From NCBI GenBank assembly GCA_033065855.1, contig JAVXUO010002115.1, positions 1 to 64,000 of the forward strand: a stretch of 64,000 nt of DNA. Direction: 5' to 3'. This DNA comes from Escallonia rubra. Taxonomy: Eukaryota; Streptophyta; Magnoliopsida; Escalloniales; Escalloniaceae. A program made the translations under genes and the position numbers. Shown here in pieces: positions 41,265 through 52,662 of the stretch. Numbering within the stretch: the stretch's first letter is position 1; the number at the start of each line of letters is the position of its first letter. The notes beneath the pieces were generated by a model that worked only from the letters and a program-made list of their open reading frames with translations, made no database searches and was not told the origin of the DNA.

Positions 41265-42155
41265 ACAACTATCCTAGTAGATGTCGTGGTGTTAATATTT
41301 TAGTCATTATGGTCGTAGACTATCCAAAAATTGATATTTAGTGTAAGAAATTGATGTTTTTAAATTTCGTGAGAATAAGGAGTTTTCTTTCATTGTATCT
41401 TAAATCATGTTAGTTGCGGGATGTAGTCGGTAGAGAATTAATCAACTATTAGCTTGTCAAATATAGTTTGTGTTCCCAACCTATTCGAATCGCACCCCAG
41501 GGTCCGCTAAGGGACCCATTTTGCGCGACACATCACCCATTCGCCAGTCAATTATTCAACTCCATCAGCTGGTCAAAGTGCATCTTCCTTCAAACATTCA
41601 CAGGCAATCAGGTTTTTTGTCGCTAACGTTGATTGGAAGAGTGCAAGTCCCTTGAGGGGGTCGGCCACCTCCCTGAAGAAGGGGGTCGGCCACCTCCTTA
41701 AAGAGGGGGTCGGCTACCATATTTAAGGAGGGGTCGGCCACCCTTGTCTTGGGGGGGGGGGGGGGGGACGGCTGCTGACCCCTCTGGCATCTCACTCAAC
41801 GCACTCTCTGGCGTTCTCACTCATCACCAGTGATCGCATGATACTCATCGCCACGCCCATGCGCCGCGTCACTTTCATGACATCCACGGGCACTAGATAT
41901 TGTCTCCCGACACTCGTCGCAGCGCCCATGCGCCACTTTCATCGTATGTGCCCCCGACACCAAGTATTGTCTCACGACGTTAGTCGTCGCGCCCATGTGC
42001 GCCACAATCATGTTACAGGCCTCCGGGCATCCCACTCGTTCACCACACCATGTGCCCACGCCATGGACTTGGAACATGCTTCGACCCACTCTCCGAAGTG
42101 TGCAACATTTCGGGGGGCTTCGCTCGTAGTGCTCCGGCACAAAGACCCCTCATAA

Positions 42156-42735
42156 CGGGATGGACTCGTTACCACAAAGTCGTCGCCGTCACAATCACGG
42201 GGGGCTCCGGCACGAGGACTCCTCGCAGTGGGATGGACTCGTTACAACAAAGTCATCGCCGCCACGGGATGGACTCGTTACCACAAAGCCATCGCCGTCA
42301 CAATCACGGGGGGCTCCGGCACGAGGACCCTTCGGAGCGGGATGGACTCGTTACCACAAAGTCATCGCCGCCACGGGATGGGCTCGTTACCACAAAGCCA
42401 TCGCCGTCATAATCACGGGGGGCTCCGGCACGAGGACCCTTCGCAGCGAGATGGACTCGTTACCACAAAGTCATCGCCGCCACGGGATGGGCTCGTTACC
42501 ACAAAGCCATCGCCGTCACAATTACGGGGGGCTCCGGCACTAGGACCCCTCGCATCGAGATGGACTCGCTACCACAAAGTCATCGTCGCCACGGGATGGG
42601 CTCGTTACCACAAAGCCATCGTCGCCACGGGATGGGCTCGTTACCACAAAGCCATCGCTGTCACAATCACAGGGGGATCCGGCACGAGGACCCCTCGCAG
42701 CGGGATAGGCTCATTACCACAAAGTTATCGCCGCC
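42156..42735. repeat. Tandem array within the solo LTR
   Basis: Alternating units built on GGGATGGACTCGTTACCAC and AAAGTCATCGCCGCCAC, with GGGGGGCTCCGGCACGAGGA between some of them. They align with the 65-bp unit of the full element's LTR but are diverged and arranged in a different higher-order pattern. Confidence 0.88.
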
Positions 42736-43176
42736 TGGTTTGACTTGCGTGACTTTGAGCATTGAGCTGCGATCATATCCACTCATGTTATTGTTGATCG
42801 TCGACACCACCAGGACAATGACCCCCGGGTCACTCCGGGATGGGAGCAGGTCCTTAGAGGGCATCGCACCTAGTCCGCATGGCAGTTGGCTACAGGGGCA
42901 ACCCTCACCGCTGTCAGGTTCTCAGCGCGTCTCTTGACGCACCTCGTGGGATTCAGTAAGGGCTTGGAACGCTGACTGGGGCAATGGGCTTACTCTGATT
43001 ACGCTACCGCGGTGTAGTCAGTCTTCTCAGACAGGCAGAGAGATACTGCGCGGGCAGGACAGTGTGGATATGGGGACCGGCAGTCCAACAGAGAATTGGT
43101 ACTTTGGGACCCCCTGGTGACATGTCACTCCTAGGGGATGACACGTGTCAACTGATGATACATGCACACCTTTGCC

Positions 43177-43185
43177 TATAAATAG
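43177..43185 (+). promoter_or_regulatory. TATA box of the solo LTR
   Basis: TATAAATAG at the position equivalent to the TATA boxes of the full-length element. A lone LTR could still drive transcription rightward into 43517 and beyond. Confidence 0.6.
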
Positions 43186-43521
43186 TGGACTTTGGAGCTC
43201 ATTAAAGGAACTTCTCTCTCATTTGACATTTTCACTTTCTCTCTCTAAAAACCTATTCTCTTTGAAATTCTAGTGAGAGAAACACATTTGGACTTCTGAC
43301 ATCAGACCCTTGACTTGGACCTTGACTTGGACTGTCGACCCTGTTCGTTGTCACCCTGTTTGCGCAGCGCTGCCGGCCCTCGCAGCCTGTTTGGGGAGCC
43401 TTGCTCTCCGCCCTTACTCAGCCCTCACTGTCTCTCACTTTGCATACGTGAAGCTAACTTGGACTGCAGCCTTGTTGCACCTCCACGTAGGTACGAACCT
43501 GCTTTCCTTGGCATCAGTTTG

Positions 43522-45253
43522 ATAAAAGAAAGAAGAAAAGGCACTCCAAATATTATAGAAGGCCGTAACTTGAAATATGGATGTGCATGGGAGATTTTAG
43601 ATCGTGAGTTATGCTTGGAAAATGATCGAGGTCATTGCTTCCAACTGTAAACGTTATGTTTTCCGCGAGGAGTATTTGGAAGTTGGGGAGAAGACGAGTT
43701 CACAAACGAAGATTGTGAAAATCTTGATGAACACAATCTAATCAATGATCAAAATGAGTTCCACGCTTCTAGAGCCAAAGAATCAGAGGAGACAAAGGAT
43801 GAAGAGTTCAAGGCTTTTGGAGTTAATGATAACGAAGATTTGACAATGAAGAGAAGCAATGTGAAAATGCGAAGGAGATTGTGAATGAAGCAATTGATGA
43901 AATTGTTGAAGGAAGAGAGGCGAACAAAAGCACAAATGGTGATGGCAATGCTCGAAGTGAATAAATGAAGGATGAGACCATACCAATGACAAAAGGGAAG
44001 AATTCGCGATGGTTAGGAGGTAAACACTTCAAGTATAACCTTTACCTTTTATGCAAAAAAGGAATATGGGTTTGAAAATTTTTCTTTAGACGAGGAGCTA
44101 TATTTTGAAGAGGTAATGGATACTTTCAAGTGATTAATAAACTTAAAATGGTGCCCGAAAAGTATGTCATCAAGGATGATCTTTTGGTAAATCATGCCGG
44201 AGAAAATTATTCTTGTGAGAAACTTGCGATACTTTTCAAGCAAAACGATTTTATAAAAGATAAAGTGTATTACATTTACTTGGCGTGGAGAACTTGTTGA
44301 CTGATATAGATTGGGTGAACATGAGACATTCTTTGATCCGGTGGAGATGCAATAATTGTCCCAAGATAATGTTCAAGGTCCAATATTCAGGTGGGTATTA
44401 AAAGTAGTTGACAAGTTCAACATGAAGATGAATCACGTGCATTATACAACAAAAAAGATGGCTATAAAAGTTTTTGCGTAAAAAAATTGAAGGCAATGCA
44501 AATGAAGCAATGGTTGGGACCTTTACCAAACCCATCAAAGACCAAAATACTTGGAACTAAGAATCAAGTTTAAAGGAAGGTGTTGAAAAATGAACTTGAT
44601 TTTTTTAGTGTTAGAAATTTGGTATAAAACTGGTATTCATCTTGACATGCGAGACTTCATCATCGGCCCAGTCATTTGTTTCCTATAGTGTATTATGGTT
44701 CACACAAAGGGAGTGACGGAGAGGATCTGATGCCTTGTGAGTAAAACTAGACTACTTAGCATTAATAAATAACTTTTATATGGGCCACGTTCTCATTTGT
44801 TTTGTTACCTTCTACTGTCATTGTAGGGATGCAAAAGTTTAGCTCCATAGGTTCGGCAAATAGCACTTTTTTACAAGACTAAGTGGTAAAGAGAAAAGTC
44901 TAGGGAAATAGAGGGAACAATTATAGGTTGTTGTACACAACAACGCGAATGACCAGTCTCGCATATGACTAGCCTTATCTCAGAGTATCACAAGTCAGGA
45001 ATACCAGCTTTGTACCATTACAAATTGGTATGCATAGTCGGGCCAATTCTCTAGCAGTAATTTTACATGGTGTCGATTATGGCATGAAAATGTCCTATGA
45101 CGAAAAAGGTTCCATTGATGAGATAAAGCGGGCTGATTATTTGCACCTCAAAAAGCATGCACGCGTGTTGCAAATTACATAAGATAACTAAAGGAAAAAG
45201 ATAAGAGTAGAAAACAAAATGAATTCAAAACTGAGAACTAGTGAAAGGAAGCA
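43522..45253. pseudogene. Decayed sequence with a possible copia pol 3' end
   Basis: No open gene. Near 44500-44605 the plus strand reads EAMVGTFTKPIKDQ, and shortly after, in another frame, KEGVEK and a stop. This resembles the C-terminal end of copia RNase H (TKPL... then GGV). Together with the copia LTR and primer-binding site at 40968-41264 it suggests a decayed copia element into which the solo LTR inserted. The middle (43650-44000) is A/G-rich with GAA repeats. Confidence 0.35.
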
Positions 45254-45261
45254 TATACTAG

Positions 45262-46409
45262 TAGACCTGACAATTTTCTATCTGGACCCGTACCCGTACC
45301 CAGCCAAAAATCCCAGGTACGGGTACATATATGTGCTACCCGCTGAAATTAGACCCGTACCCGAACCGAACCGTAATTTTCTGGTCAGTCCGGGTCGGGT
45401 TACCCGCGATTTACCCGTTTTTCAAACTATATATAGAAGCATTTGTGCCCTAAGCCTCTCACTTTCATTTTTCTAATTTTCTTCTCACTCCTCATACCGC
45501 CGCCGCCACCCATTCTTCTCTGTCGCTCCCCTTCACCGCTCTCACTCAAGATCTACCACCACCACCACCCTTTGCTCCATCTTCCCCCTCACTCTTTGCC
45601 TCCCCTGTCATCAAATCTTTCACCGCAGCCACGGATCGAGTAAGTCACCGATGGTCGCTTCGTCCTCTGTCGCCGATGGTCGCTTCATCTTCCGTCGTCG
45701 ATGGTCGTTTTGTCCTCCGTCGTCGATGGTCACTTCGTCCTCCGTCGTCGATCGCCACCTCGTCAGATCTACTGTTGACAAACGCCAGTCACGCCAGATC
45801 TACCGATCTTGTAATTTTTTTTTTGTTTTATTTTCTTTATTCAAGAATCCTACTCTTGTAGTTTTTATTTTATTTTATTTTGTTCTTCAAGAATCTTGAT
45901 ATTGATTTTATGGAGGTTGTGTAATAGATGTTAATGGAGATCGATAATTGTGATTTGTGATTGGCGATGTTGATCTACGGTTGACCATTGCCACTAGATC
46001 TACTGATCTTGGAATTTTTTGGGTTCTATTTTCAGTATTTTGTATATTCAAGAGACCTGATCTTGATTTTATTTTATGTTTAGCTGCTTGCTGTGTAATA
46101 GATCTTAATGGATATTGATTATTGAGATTGATTATTGTAGTAATTGGAAATATTGAAGATCTGATTGTGTTGTGTAATAAAAGAAGAAAGAAAGGGGAAA
46201 AAATCATTTAAGAAGGAAGGAATATTTGATTAAAAAAATTGTAAAAGTTAATGTTTTACCCGCTGGTAATACCCTACCCGCCTGGGTAGGGTACGGATTC
46301 AGGAAAAGTCTACCCAGGAAAAATTAGGTAAAATTTACCCGACCCGTTTTTATCCGGACCCGATCGGATTTTACCTGTACCCGACGGGTATACCCGTTTG
46401 CCAGGTCTA
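45262..46409. mobile_element. Non-autonomous hAT element with ACCCG subterminal repeats (1148 bp)
   Basis: Ends TAGACCTGACAATTTT and GTTTGCCAGGTCTA are inverted repeats. Flanking octamers TATACTAG and TATACGAG match at 7 of 8 positions, as for a hAT target duplication. Both ends carry many ACCCG / CGGGT motifs in both orientations. The interior has CGTCGTCGATGGTCG-type short repeats at 45650-45760 and no transposase. Confidence 0.82.
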
Positions 46410-46417
46410 TATACGAG

Positions 46418-47538
46418 TAGTGATTCAATTGTAGGGATGCCATGTGACACCAAATCGCTCCATAATGTCGGTTGGTAGTTCTCATCACCCTCCACCTCAA
46501 ACCATTTTCCACACGGATGCAGATTCAACCAAAAAGATCACGGGGAGCAATCAGAACGAACATGAATTATGGCCAAATTTGGAGGGAACAACCATTTCTT
46601 TCGGTGATTGTTCTTCGATACCATATATGCATCCAATAAAGATAGGAGACTTGATCTATCCACGGATCCCACATGTCTCTATAGGATTGTGAAAGCAACA
46701 CAAGTAGCAAGCGTAGAACTTCGACGGAATCATTATGTCGTCAAAAGTACCAGCGTTACTGGAATACCAATTCCCCACACTCCCACGCCCTATATGTCAT
46801 CACCCTTGTCAAACATCTTCCTTAACTGGGCAATTTTTTTTTTTGGGGGGGGGGGGGGGGGGATGTTTGTTAGTCATCATTGATTGGTACCGCTCACCTT
46901 TCATTTGGGTTGACATAGATGGTGATGAGATGAAATCACCAGTGATTAATTGACATCACCGCTATATCAAATATTTCTTTGAGGGTTGGATCATTTGGGC
47001 ACTTTAGTGTTAAACTAGGGGATGAGGTGCATGTATTGGCTCTGCAAGAGTATGTCGTCTCGGTACATGCTAATGGAAAAGAGACAATGAAGATATTATT
47101 TGTGAATGAAAGACGTATATTCATACCCAGAGATTCACTACTATTTTCCCAATGGATATCACTAAATTTATTCACAAAAGATAATGTGAAGTTCTTTGCG
47201 GTTTGCATAAATTGTAAAAAAAAAATTGATTAAAGACAAGATACTTTAATTTGGCCGTATGCGGTGGCAAAAAGATGAAAAAATAATTGAACAAGTGAAA
47301 TGTCTGTCGTTACCATCATGGAAATTGCAGTAGGAAAAGTTAATAATATGATGTGTGGACAAAATTAGGAATCCAAAAGGACTTGTGCCCTCTTTTAATC
47401 GTAATACAAATGACTTAGGGCAACCCCTATTCCAACTAGAATCATCCTACTAATAAGACACGGGTGAAGCACAAATAGGGCAAGACAAAAAGGACCACTA
47501 TTAGCATGTTCCAGCTTTTTTTAAGAGAAAAAAGATGA
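46418..47538. other. No gene recognised; contains a T10-G18 tract
   Basis: Short open frames at 46444-47233 have no recognisable domain. A run of T followed by about 18 G lies at 46833-46861. Confidence 0.4.
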
Positions 47539-48331
47539 GAAAATATTTGGTGACTGTCTAACACCACGTCATCATCATATGTGGTGTTAAACTATCAATG
47601 AAATTGTCCCAACTAAGTGATCTTGTCAAATAATGGGGCAGTCAAATTAGATAACTATTAACCATGGTTTATGTCCCAATTAATCTATCAACATAACATA
47701 TCCGCAGTTTTGATGACTTGTGGTGGTGAATTTTGAAAGTAAAGGGCGGAGATGATGAAAAAGGCATCATCGACGTTGCCAAAGAGGGGGTAAGGTGGCT
47801 GGGTGGTGGAAGGAAAGGTTGGGTGAGATAGAGGTATGGTGGTTTGTGATGCGACAGTAAAGGATTGGAGAGGGGGAAGGGCGAGGCGGCAAAGGGGGTA
47901 AGGCGGATGAGGCAGTGGGGGATTTGAGGTGGTGGAAGGGAGGCGCGATAAGGGGGTAAGTAGCTGGGGTGGTGGAAGGAGAGAGTGGATGAGATAATGG
48001 GTGAGGGGATAGTGATGGTGGATATTTAGGAGGAGGGGGGAGGGGGGGAGGTGGTATGCGTGTATACGTAGTCGCTACAATACTCGTGGTGGTCACTCAA
48101 AGCGACAGCGGATATGGTGGTTTTTGGTTATCCATGGATTTGGTGTAGAGATGGATGACGAGTGATAGAGAGAGATAGGTTTTATATTTAATTACCGGTA
48201 AACCATGGTTACTATTTAATCTCCAGCTGGATATTTGCTACACAACCTATCATTAGCTGACACGATTTCATTGATAGTCTAACACCGTGTATGATGATGA
48301 CGTGGTGTTAGACAACCACCAAATATTTTCT
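47539..48331. mobile_element. Long-TIR (fold-back or Mutator-type) MITE, about 0.8 kb
   Basis: About 65 bp at each end are near-perfect inverted repeats. The left reads AAAATATTTGGTGACTGTC, then TAACACCACGTCATCATCAT. The right is its complement, ending ACCACCAAATATTTT. Within each arm a second, shorter dyad (CACCACGTCATC / GATGACGTGGTG) is present. The interior is a G-rich strand with GGTGG repeats. The target duplication is obscured by the palindromic AAATATTT ends. Confidence 0.7.
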
Positions 48332-49728
48332 TGAGAAGAGAGAGGAAAGGAAAGAAAAGTGGCTTCTTTCTTCCCTTTTCTCTTGTTTATAAGTTTCTTG
48401 AGGAGAGAAATGAAGAGAAAATGGAGGAAAGTTTAAGCTTTTTTCTCTCCGAATTTTCATCTCCAAATTGGAAAGATATGGAAAGAAATTAAAGGTGACT
48501 TATAAGTAATACTTTTATAATATCTATATTACCCTTGAGAGATAATGAGAACTGAATTCTTCAAAAAATTTAAGACTTAGGGTTTCTTTAAAGACTTACC
48601 ATTGACGATTGTTTTGGATGTTTAGAATTGGCTGATGGCTGATTGCTTTACTTTTGGTGTTACATCAATTAGATTTGGAGAGCGTGATGTTGGTAGTCAA
48701 CTCATGACTACACTGTTTGTTGTTTTATTGTGGTATTAACCGGTGATGTAAGACTTATTATATTAGTATGGTATGAACTTTATATGATTTGCTTGATGAA
48801 TAACACAGTTACATTCGTGCTTTTTTAAGGATCATACTTTTATAATCTTTGCTAGAATTATTACAATGAGGTGTAAGGGTAATATGTAATCTAGTATCTT
48901 TTTTTTTCTTTTCTGCTGAACACGCAAAAGAAAGAAACGAATGAAACTTATTTTTCTCTCTTAAACCCACAAACAAGAGGAAGAAAAGTTGTTTTCCTAG
49001 TCTTCTTTTCTCTCCTCACAAAAGTCAAAGCTCACAACAGGTTATACATGTCACCATTTATACTCTATTTGACAGTTCTTTTTAGGAGAGAAGAGAGAAA
49101 CGAAAATGGGAGTGAATCCTTTCTATCATTTTCTTTAGTTTGTGAGTTTTTTGGTAGAGAAAAAAAAAAGAGAAAATTTTGAACTTTTTTCTTTCAAAAT
49201 CTTTCTTCTCAACTCTGAAATAGAGAGAAAGCAAAGGACGTTTAATGAAACTTTGTCATACATATATTACCTTTCTATCAAAACACAAAATCTAGCATCA
49301 TTTCAGAACTTTAAGGACATTTCAAAACCAATTATACAAAACTACTATAAAACAACCCTTCAATTTTATAAAAACTGAAAAACTCAAAGAGGTTTTTGCT
49401 TTAATTTTTTGAAAACAAAAACTGAAATTTGAAATGGGTTTTAAACATACCTAAGTAAATGACAACTAAAATTTTCTCTTAGAAAACACAATCACACGAA
49501 AGGCTTAATCATTTCTCTTCCCTTCTCTTCTTTTCTCTTCATTCAAAACTCACAAACAAGCTCCAAATCATCCTATTAATGCATTTTCCTTGATTACATA
49601 AAAAATAAAAAACATGCAAAATTGAAAACTCCGAATAAATCTTGCGCACGTGCATTCTGCTTTCCTGACGTAATTTTTTTGCAAAATTTTCATTTCATCC
49701 CCATAAAGTGCCGCCCAATTTTTATATA
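48332..49728. other. No gene seen; AG/CT-rich low-complexity DNA
   Basis: Recurring GAGAGAAA and TTCTCTT blocks in both orientations, otherwise AT-rich. No coding potential was recognised. Confidence 0.4.
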
Positions 49729-49862
49729 GGGTTAATCACAAAACTGTCCCCTGTGGTTACACGTTTTTGCACTTTGCCTCCCGTATTTACAAATTTTGCA
49801 ATAGTGTCCCCCGAGGTTGACAAAATCATTGCAAATAACTCCAAAACCCAACGGCCGTTCAA
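49729..49862 (+). mobile_element. Mutator-like element terminus
   Basis: GGGTTAATCACAAAACTGTC followed by repeated GTCCCC-type phrases. This GGGTTAATTGCAAAA...GTCCCC pattern is common at ends of plant MULEs. A similar terminus lies at 52038. Confidence 0.5.
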
Positions 49863-50077
49863 ATTCAGCCGTTAAGACACCACGTGCATAGCACACCCGG
49901 TTTTGGCATGGGTAGATCGGTAATTTTCGATCCCCATGTTCCCCCCAAATGCCTCACTCACTCCTATTTCCCTCCAAAATCTCTTTATGCTCTAGTACTT
50001 CTCCAGAAGTTTGAAGATAGGGGAGACAGACAGACACTTCACGGGAAGAGAATGAGAGATTTCAAAGAACCCATCTC

Positions 50078-50454
50078 ATGGCTCATGCATACTGTCAATG
50101 TGGTCAGAGAGCCATCACAAAGACTTCGTGCACAAATCTAAATCCGGGCCGAAGGTTCTGGACTTGCAGCAACCAGTTGGGGTTTGTGTGTAACCCTTTT
50201 TTTCTTTCCATTTCATGATCTGAAAGGGTTGATGAACAATCTCCTTGTTCTCACAGGTTGGTAAGTGTGGGTTTTTTGCTCGGCGTGACCCTCCGGTTAC
50301 GATTGACAGGTCAAAGGAGAGATTTTGGAAGATTGTTGTAATTAGTAGTTGGGTGTTGCTTCTATTGATTGTGCTTGTATTATTGTCTGATTTTGGCGAT
50401 GAGACAAAGGCCGTGAGCAACATTGGAGGCGAAGATGTGGGCAACAACTTGTAG
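50078..50454 (+). CDS. Small GRF-type zinc-finger protein with membrane anchor
   Basis: Two exon-like blocks, 50078-50176 and 50257-50454. The first encodes MAHAYCQCGQRA and NLNPGRRFWTCSNQ; the second VGKCGFFARRDPPVTIDRSK. Together they form a GRF zinc finger (CxCG...TSxTxxNPGRRFxxC...CxFF.W/R). A hydrophobic helix (WVLLLLIVLVLLS) sits near the C-terminus, so a membrane-anchored product of about 98 residues is implied. The splice is imperfect: the acceptor cacag|GTTGG is good, but keeping frame needs a donor at CAG|ttggg. The gene may therefore be broken or use a nearby noncanonical site. Genes of this type are often found with MULE DNA, and MULE-like ends flank this one. Function unknown. 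Confidence 0.6.
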
Positions 50455-50484
50455 AAATTGATTGTAATGTATTGAATTAGGGAG

Positions 50485-51925
50485 TGAAACCAATAAAACA
50501 ACCCTAGAGGTGGGTGAATAGGGTTTTTGAAAATTAATGGGGAGTTTAAACTAAGCACAATCATAAATCTCAAGCAAACCAAGTAATACTTCAATGAAGA
50601 TGCTAACTAAACAATCTCAAACAATTAAAGAGCAATAAGTAAAGAGATTGAGTTAGAGATACTTGATAAGGAGATTTAAATGGTTCAGCTTGAACTACCC
50701 TCAAGCCTACATCCACCTCTTCAAGGAAGTCCCTTGCAAGAGCACTAGAATCCACTAGCAACAATCTTCTTCCGGGTCAAGATCAAAACCCTTACAACAC
50801 TTGGTGATATCCCCACACCAAGCACAAGCCTTGAATCCACAAAGCTCACCCAAGACTTGACAAACCCAAGCCTTGATCACAATCCTTTTACAAATATCAA
50901 TTGTGTACAAGGAAATCCTCTTGAAAGTAAATGAGTACAAATGAAGCTCTAGTACAATAGAGAGATGAGAGAATTGATGACTTGAAGTATGCTTACTCTC
51001 AATCAAAGAAATGCTCACAAAGATGCTATCTTTAATGATGTAAAATCATGAAGATGAAGAGAGATAAGTTTAATCTATGAGCCTTGATGTTTCTCTAATG
51101 AATGAAGGCTTAGAATGTGGTTTCCATGGTGTTTGATGAAGCCCCAAAACATTTATATAGAGAGCAAATGAAATATAGCCGTTATAGGCATAATATGGGC
51201 AAAACTGCCATTGCAGTCAACTGTAACCCAATGCAGTCGACTGTAATCCCTCGAAAATAGCCGTTGGAGTTTTGTCCTCAAAAATAGCCGTTGGAACTGA
51301 ATTTTGACCAATGCAGTCGACTGCATTGGAATGCAGTCAACTGTATTACCCTACTGCCTATTGGCTGCCTCACGGAATCCCCTTTCCTATTTTGGGCATA
51401 ACTTTCTCTAGAAAAAACGGATTGAGGTGCCGTTTTTTGCGTTGGAAAACTAATGAAAATTTTTATGAAGATATGAAAATATTAGCACCAAAATTGTTTT
51501 TGAGAAAATCTGAGTGAGCTCCAAAGTTCACTCATTTTCAAGAACCACATTTGTGTGAAAGGTTATGAACTCACATGCAATGCACAAGGTGTCCTAAGGT
51601 CTTTTTAGGTCATAGTCATCAATCCAAGCATCAAACCAAGACTAGTTACATAATAGAAAGATCAATTATAATCGATAGTAACTTAGCCGATGCATTCTTT
51701 GTTGCTCTTCGACATTGGACTTGATGAAGCTTCTATAGCATGCCCACTATAACTTTAAGCTTCTTTGGCTTTAATCCATCTATCCAACTTCTCAAATGTG
51801 TCTTCATGAGTGTGCATGTATATACCTACTAAGAATACATTCAAAGCACACATTAGAACATAATCAATGTGTAGTTATCATCAAAACAAGATGTAAGCCT
51901 AGGTTATCCAACCATAGGGCTAACA
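50485..51925 (-). mobile_element. Solo LTR, probably copia-type (1441 bp)
   Basis: Begins TGAAACC and ends GGGCTAACA on the plus strand, with a perfect 5-bp target duplication GGGAG at 50480-50484 and 51926-51930. On the minus strand it starts TGTTAGCCCTATGG, has a CTCTATATAAATG box near 51165-51153, and nears its end with TATTCACCCACCTCTAGGG, a phrase frequent in plant copia LTRs. Orientation is inferred from these. It separates the GRF gene from its downstream sequence. The palindromic TGCAGTCGACTGCA motif occurs near 51310, with diverged copies nearby. Confidence 0.88.
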
Positions 51926-52037
51926 GGGAGCTTTGAAAATTTTTGAGCTATGGCATGAGGGATTGTACTAAAATAATCAAGATCCCCTGTTTCCAAGCTG
52001 TGTACTGAAGCAATGTAATGAAGCTCATTATTTCAGC

Positions 52038-52245
52038 GTTAATTGTTTTGCAATTTTGTCCCCTGTACTTTTAATATTAATGGCAAAAATGTCCCCCGTA
52101 CTTTTAAAAAGTGTCCCATATATTTTGCAAATCTGTCCCATGTCCTTTAAAATAATTGACAAAAGTGTCCCCATAGGTTTTCATTTTCAGGACAAACATG
52201 TCCCCTGTACCTTGTTACATGTTGATAAACCTGTACCTAAGTACT
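52038..52245 (+). mobile_element. Second Mutator-like terminus
   Basis: GTTAATTGTTTTGCAATTTT followed by at least five GTCCC(C) phrases at short intervals. It lies beyond the 3' end of the minus-strand MULE transposase remnant, as expected for that element's 3' terminus. Confidence 0.5.
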
Positions 52246-52662
52246 GAAATGGACTTGTCCCTAGACACTACATTGTGTTGTATTCCAATTGCAATACATC
52301 ACAATGCAATTGCATCATCACAATCACAACAGAGTGCAAAAATATCTCTTTCATTACAGATTCACAACCAAACCTCATCAGAATTAATCAAATTATATTA
52401 CATCCAACATACAGATTCACAACCAAATCTCATCATCAATCCTCCAATTAAATTACATCCAATTAAACATTATCTTCCTTTCCAATTCCAATTACATCCA
52501 TGCAACATCCAAAAATATATGTTGGCACTATCTTCCAGTGTATATACTAAGCTTCCAAAAACTAACCACATACCAATTTATGTACTACCTTCCAAAAACC
52601 ATCCATCCTACCTATATTTTGAACAAAAACTAACAGTGAGTTCCCTACATTGACAAACTAGC

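Larger units (their letters stand above)
33880..41280 (-). repeat. Terpene synthase duplication unit, copy 1
   Basis: Apart from inserted transposons, this segment corresponds to 59960-64000 in the same orientation. Matching stretches include the 3' flank (CATGTAAGCC-CAAAATTTGAGT near 33891 and 59964), all exons, the introns, the upstream region and a copia LTR with primer-binding site. The two copies are about 19-26 kb apart. Confidence 0.85.
41471..43516 (+). mobile_element. Solo LTR of the Tat-type family (2046 bp)
   Basis: Starts TGTTCCCAAC and ends TTGGCATCA, with a perfect 5-bp target duplication GTTTG at 41466-41470 and 43517-43521. It is homologous to the LTRs at 907-3200 and 15304-18160 in opposite orientation, strongly so in the last 700 bp. 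TATAAATAG lies at 43177-43185. No internal element sequence is present, so it arose by LTR-LTR recombination. Its left part holds other GGGGTCGGCCACCT repeats not seen in the full element. Confidence 0.93.

Noticed and set aside
46979-47233. Short plus-strand open frame as a gene
   Set aside because: No recognisable domain, no promoter and no clear exon context; left unannotated as a gene.
47767-48096. Proline-rich minus-strand open frame inside the long-TIR element
   Set aside because: Low-complexity peptide from GGTGG repeats, with no homology-like motif.
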